Origin: JAPOUP01 sp965203605
Lineage (GTDB): Bacteria; Pseudomonadota; Alphaproteobacteria; Rhodobacterales; Rhodobacteraceae
Assembly (NCBI GenBank): GCA_965203605.1
Contig: OZ241902.1
Location: 2,790,001 to 2,854,000, forward strand
DNA length: 64,000 nt
Reading direction: 5' to 3'
The first letter of the stretch is position 1. Each line of letters starts with the position of its first letter. The position numbers and the translations under genes are program-made. Below the pieces are notes generated by a model that worked only from the letters and a program-made list of their open reading frames with translations, was not told the origin of the DNA and ran no database searches. Positions 61,206-64,000 of the stretch are shown piece by piece.

Positions 61206-62451
61206 GTGGTTGACTGAAGACAGATGCCTGCATTTGTCCGTGAAGCGTGCCACTGCCTTCCTGTCGCCGTCAGGCGGCTCTGGAACAACCATAAGGAAGC
61301 AGGCAGGGCAATGGGCAGGAAACCGAAAAGACAGGAAATCAGGCTTTCGGACGGCGACCGCGAACGCCTCGAACGGATCGCGAAGGATCCGCGGAGCATC
61401 CAGAAGCACGTCTGGCGTGTCCGGATCATCCCCGGCCTCGGGTCGGGGCGCAGCGCGGCGGAGGCCATGCGGCGGACCGGAAAGTGCCGGTCGACCGTGG
61501 AGCGCTGGTGGGACCGTTTCCTTGAGCGGGGCGTGGACGGGCTGCTGCGGGACGCGACCCGCCCTCCGGGACTGGAGCCGACCCCGGAAGGAACGGTGAG
61601 GGCCGTGGTCGCCCTGGCGATGTCGCCACCACCGCCGCACGCCCAGCACTGGACACTGCAGGGGCTGGCGAAGAGGCTGGCGCTGACCGCCTCGAACGTG
61701 CACAACATCCTGAGGCGCAACGGGCCCGTGCCGCATCAAGTGAGGACGTTCAAGGTCTCGTGCGACCCGCGGTCCGGGATCAAGGTCCGCGACGTCGTGG
61801 GCCTGTATGTCGACCCGCCGGACCACGCCGTCGTGCTGTCGGTCGATGAAAAGACGCGGATTCAGGCACTTGGACGGACCCAGAGGCCCCTCCCGATGAA
61901 GCCGGGGCATGCGGAGACCAGGACGCACGACTACAGGCGCAACGGCACCACCTGCCTGCTGGCGGCCCTCGACGTCGCCACCGGAAAGGTGGTCAGGCAG
62001 ACGGTGGAGCGGCACCGGTCGGCGGAGTTCACGGCATTCCTCGACCATGTCGCCGAGGGGACCGGGCCGGGCACCCCGGTGCACGTCATCCTCGACAACG
62101 TGTCCTCCCATAAATCCGCCGAGGTCCACGAATGGCTCAGGTCCCGTCCCGACCGGGCCTTCCATTTCACGCCGGCCCCGGCGTCGTGGACGGACACCGT
62201 CGAGGGCTTCCTCTCCAGACTGACGGGGCAGCAGCTGAGGGACGCCGTCTTCGACTCGCTCGACGACTGCGTCGCGGCGATCGAGGGCTACATCGGGCAC
62301 CACAACGCCAGCGACGCCCGCCCGTTCCGCTGGAGCCGGAATCCGGAGGATCTGGTGGCGTCGTGGAAGCGCGGGCACAGGAAACTCCAGGAGATGGCGG
62401 CGGCTGGAAGTCCGGCATGAAATATGAACTCTTTTGTTTTGCATGAACCAC
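61206..62451. mobile_element. IS630-family element, 1246 bp
   Basis: Ends are GTGGTT at 61206 and AACCAC at 62446-62451, with TA directly outside both (61204-61205 and 62452-62453), the usual IS630 target. One plus-strand transposase gene fills the element. It is inserted between the small gene pair and the truncated mod gene. Confidence 0.8.
61311..62420 (+). CDS. IS630-family DDE transposase
   Basis: A 369-aa transposase. An N-terminal HTH region (GRSAAEAMRRTGKCRSTVERW, in two parts) and GLAKRLALTASNVHNILRR precede the DDE core. Acidic residues lie in VVLSVDEKTRIQAL, HVILDNVSSHKSAEV and TPAPASWTDTVEGFLS; in place of the usual W(L/T)NxxE the last motif reads SWTDTVEGF. The ATG at 61311 is chosen by family length; no frameshift interrupts the gene, so it may be active. 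Confidence 0.9.
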   Translation: MGRKPKRQEIRLSDGDRERLERIAKDPRSIQKHVWRVRIIPGLGSGRSAAEAMRRTGKCRSTVERWWDRFLERGVDGLLRDATRPPGLEPTPEGTVRAVVALAMSPPPPHAQHWTLQGLAKRLALTASNVHNILRRNGPVPHQVRTFKVSCDPRSGIKVRDVVGLYVDPPDHAVVLSVDEKTRIQALGRTQRPLPMKPGHAETRTHDYRRNGTTCLLAALDVATGKVVRQTVERHRSAEFTAFLDHVAEGTGPGTPVHVILDNVSSHKSAEVHEWLRSRPDRAFHFTPAPASWTDTVEGFLSRLTGQQLRDAVFDSLDDCVAAIEGYIGHHNASDARPFRWSRNPEDLVASWKRGHRKLQEMAAAGSPA

Positions 62452-62519
62452 TAGCTGACAGGATCGCGCCTGCCCATGACCGACGCGGGGACAATCCCGT
62501 CGGTTCTCATGTGGCCTGA

Positions 62520-62995
62520 ATGCCGACGCTCCGCAGGCTCACCCGTGACCACGATCTGGGAGCGGCGGACAGGGTGCCGTACCGCCTGATCGAGGAAGTC
62601 CCGGAACTCGGCTGCGGTGACCGGGAGACGGGCAACCTGCTTGTCCAGGGCGACAACCTCGAGGCGCTGAAGGCGCTTCTGCCGCATTTCGCGGGCCGTG
62701 TGAAATGCGTCTGCATCGATCCACCCTACAACACCGGATCGGCCTTCGAGCACTACGACGATAATCTTGAGCACTCCCAGTGGCTGGGGATGATGTGGCC
62801 GCGTCTGGAGCTGCTCCGGGAGTTCCTCTCCGAGGATGGTTCGATCTGGGTGAGCATTGACGACGACGAAGCCCACTACATGAAGGTGATTCTGGACGAG
62901 CTGTTTTATAGGGGAAACTTTGTTGCCAATGTGGTCTGGCAAAAGCGGATCTCGCCTGACTTCCGGACGGTCCTGGGTGACGGCCACGAGCACAT
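62520..62995 (+). pseudogene. Truncated type III-like Mod DNA methyltransferase (N-terminal part)
   Basis: The first 158 codons are a clear beta-class methylase: VPYRLIEEVPELG, LLVQGDNLEALKALLP, CIDPPYNTGSAFEHYDD (motif IV DPPY), FLSEDGSIWVSIDDDEAHYM and NFVANVVWQKRISPDF. After GHEHI, near 62995, the expected LVYAK continuation is replaced by unrelated GC-rich sequence (RGPPSGEPWRRTPPSG). The frame stays open to 63752 but is no longer methylase and overlaps a minus-strand gene. The FxGxG motif is missing, so it should be inactive. Confidence 0.8.
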
Positions 62996-63166
62996 TCGGG
63001 GGCCTCCTTCCGGGGAGCCGTGGCGGCGGACGCCGCCGTCCGGTCCGACCGGATGCGGTCGGGGGCCGGAAAAGCCGGCGCGAGGGGGAGACGCCGGGGC
63101 CGGATCTGTCAAGGGACCCGCCGGTGGAGGCGGATTCGGGCCGGAAAGACCGGTTGTTGCGTTATT
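62996..63166. other. GC-rich junction segment between the mod fragment and the unknown gene
   Basis: About 170 bp of very GC-rich sequence with short inverted GGTCGG/CCGACC-like pieces (near 63040). It may be the end of an unrecognised insertion that truncated the methylase. No inverted terminal repeat could be fixed. Confidence 0.35.
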
Positions 63167-64000
63167 TCAATGGGTTGACGTCAGGTGGAAAAATATGGTT
63201 GTCGCGACATCCGGATCCGAACAAGAATTGACGTTCGGAGGCTTGAACCCTGACGCCAGTTCAGGGTGCGAAAATAGCAAACCCGCCAGATTGTCGCTTC
63301 CGCCAATGTGTTGCAATCGGAAGCCACCTAGAAATGCTCCAGAGCGCCCAGCGAGTTCTTCAACAAAATTCTGGAATTTAGGCTGCAAATCCCGCTTCAT
63401 GCTATACACGAAGAGACATGCAATGCCAGACTGCCCGCTGCTGAGATATCCGGCGAGCGCACATTCCAGCAGGTCCAAATCTAACCTGTTCAAATTGTGC
63501 TCGCTCTTGCCTCTTTCCGAGAAGGTCATCGGATCCATGGAAAACAGCCAAGGCGATTCGAGGTTGCTCGGGCAGCCTAGCACACCGTCTCGACCGACCT
63601 GCGCACGCCATGATGAATTGATGACCCTGATTCCCGTCCCGCGCCAAGCTTTCGCGAGCCTCTCGTGCTTGGTCAGGTCCGTTTCTGTGATGCCACCGGA
63701 TAACCCGCCAGTTCCAACGACTGTTCGCAGCAGTTCAGCGCTGTTCGGATAGTGTTGTGGCGATGCCCTGCACTTTCTGTACGCCCTCACTATTTCTCGC
63801 TCGTCGCGTTGAGGCTCGCCAGCGGATTCGGCCAATGCCTCGTAAAGGATGTTAGTCTTGACGTTGGCCTTGCGTTCTTCCAGTTCTTCGAATGGTTCCA
63901 TGCCATGCGTCAGTGCGACATGGAGGCAACGGTCAGGACCGGCCTTCAAGAGACGCACCGCAGCCTCGATTTCAATGCAGTGCTGCAGATAGTTCCCGTT
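63167..64000 (-). CDS. Unknown protein, incomplete at the right edge
   Basis: The frame is open to the window end, so the start lies outside; an internal ATG at 63958 is probably not the start. Visible text includes NYLQHCIEIEAAVRLLKAG, VALTHGMEPFEELEERKAN, SPQHYPNSAELLRTVVGTGG, PWLFSMDPMTF and a C-terminal GIACLFVYSMKRDLQPKF. I recall similar proteins of unknown function in rhizobia but no name. No metal or nucleotide motif is evident. Codon use is less GC-rich than its left neighbours. Confidence 0.7.
   Translation of the reverse strand, partial: NGNYLQHCIEIEAAVRLLKAGPDRCLHVALTHGMEPFEELEERKANVKTNILYEALAESAGEPQRDEREIVRAYRKCRASPQHYPNSAELLRTVVGTGGLSGGITETDLTKHERLAKAWRGTGIRVINSSWRAQVGRDGVLGCPSNLESPWLFSMDPMTFSERGKSEHNLNRLDLDLLECALAGYLSSGQSGIACLFVYSMKRDLQPKFQNFVEELAGRSGAFLGGFRLQHIGGSDNLAGLLFSHPELASGFKPPNVNSCSDPDVATTIFFHLTSTH

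Noticed and set aside
58737..61233. Very long minus-strand frames (447 and 575 codons) opposite the Rpn and methylase genes
   Set aside because: High GC content keeps antisense frames open; the plus-strand products carry real motifs and tight gene spacing.
61203..62444. 413-codon minus-strand frame in the IS630 element
   Set aside because: It covers the whole element antisense to an intact DDE transposase and has no motif.
62996..63752. Continuation of the mod reading frame to 63752
   Set aside because: After GHEHI the translation is Gly/Pro/Arg-rich and then antisense to the unknown gene; no methylase motif remains.
1..64000. CRISPR arrays, rRNA and tRNA genes
   Set aside because: No evenly spaced 24-37-bp repeats, no rRNA blocks and no tRNA cloverleaf were found on reading both strands.

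Overview
ORGANISM. The window looks like the chromosome of an alphaproteobacterium close to Rhodobacterales. The best evidence is a complete 14-subunit NADH dehydrogenase operon (nuoA-N, minus strand, about 10.9-27.9 kb). It carries the small extra genes typical of that group (DUF5333-like, DUF5337-like, a CMD-family protein) and runs on into birA, coaX and ribonuclease J. No rRNA, tRNA or CRISPR array was seen.

LAYOUT. 0-3.2 kb: the 3' part of an ABC transporter ATPase gene is cut off by the left edge, followed by an SDR oxidoreductase and prfC. 3.2-5.9 kb: an insertion hotspot with a decayed IS1380-type transposase, a 100-bp MITE with 18-bp inverted ends and an 8-bp target duplication, and an intact IS5/IS1182-like element. 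6.1-10.9 kb: rhlE, rnj, coaX, birA. 10.9-28 kb: the nuo operon. 28-32.8 kb: an accessory island with a frameshifted hsdR 3' remnant, a translationally coupled gene pair ending in a degenerate ImmA/IrrE-like domain, and a Fic protein. 33.3-38.7 kb: housekeeping genes (formate-THF cyclo-ligase, mgtE, guaD, hisN-like, BAX-inhibitor-like). 39-47.8 kb: sugar genes (mutarotase/lactonase fusion, aldo/keto reductase) and a desaturase, interrupted at 40.7-45.2 kb by a ubiquitin-like conjugation island. 48.4-52.3 kb: a choline-sulfatase-like gene and a HipBA-like pair. 52.9-56.6 kb: radA, cvpA, purF. 56.9-64 kb: a GC-rich plasmid/ICE-like region with a RelE-IS30 chimera, ParA, an RHH-like protein, an Rpn-type nuclease, an N6-adenine methylase, an IS630 copy, a truncated Mod methylase, and an unknown gene running off the right edge.

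MOST INTERESTING SYSTEM. At 40703-42779 three overlapping minus-strand genes encode a beta-grasp ubiquitin-like protein, an E2-like protein, and one polypeptide joining a JAMM/JAB isopeptidase domain to a ThiF/E1 adenylyltransferase. Divergent from them is an XRE regulator preceded by a 20-codon leader peptide with a consensus Shine-Dalgarno. The intergenic region holds two related palindromes whose centres are 43 bp apart. Next to it, in the same direction as the conjugation genes, lies a papain-fold-like 514-aa protein plus a 75-aa basic protein. The ubiquitin-like protein has no C-terminal Gly-Gly. The island lies between two genes that plausibly act in the same L-fucose-type pathway, which suggests it was inserted there. 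Antiphage or self/non-self function is an inference from related bacterial ubiquitin-like operons.

All family names come from reading motifs in the translated sequence; no database search was run.
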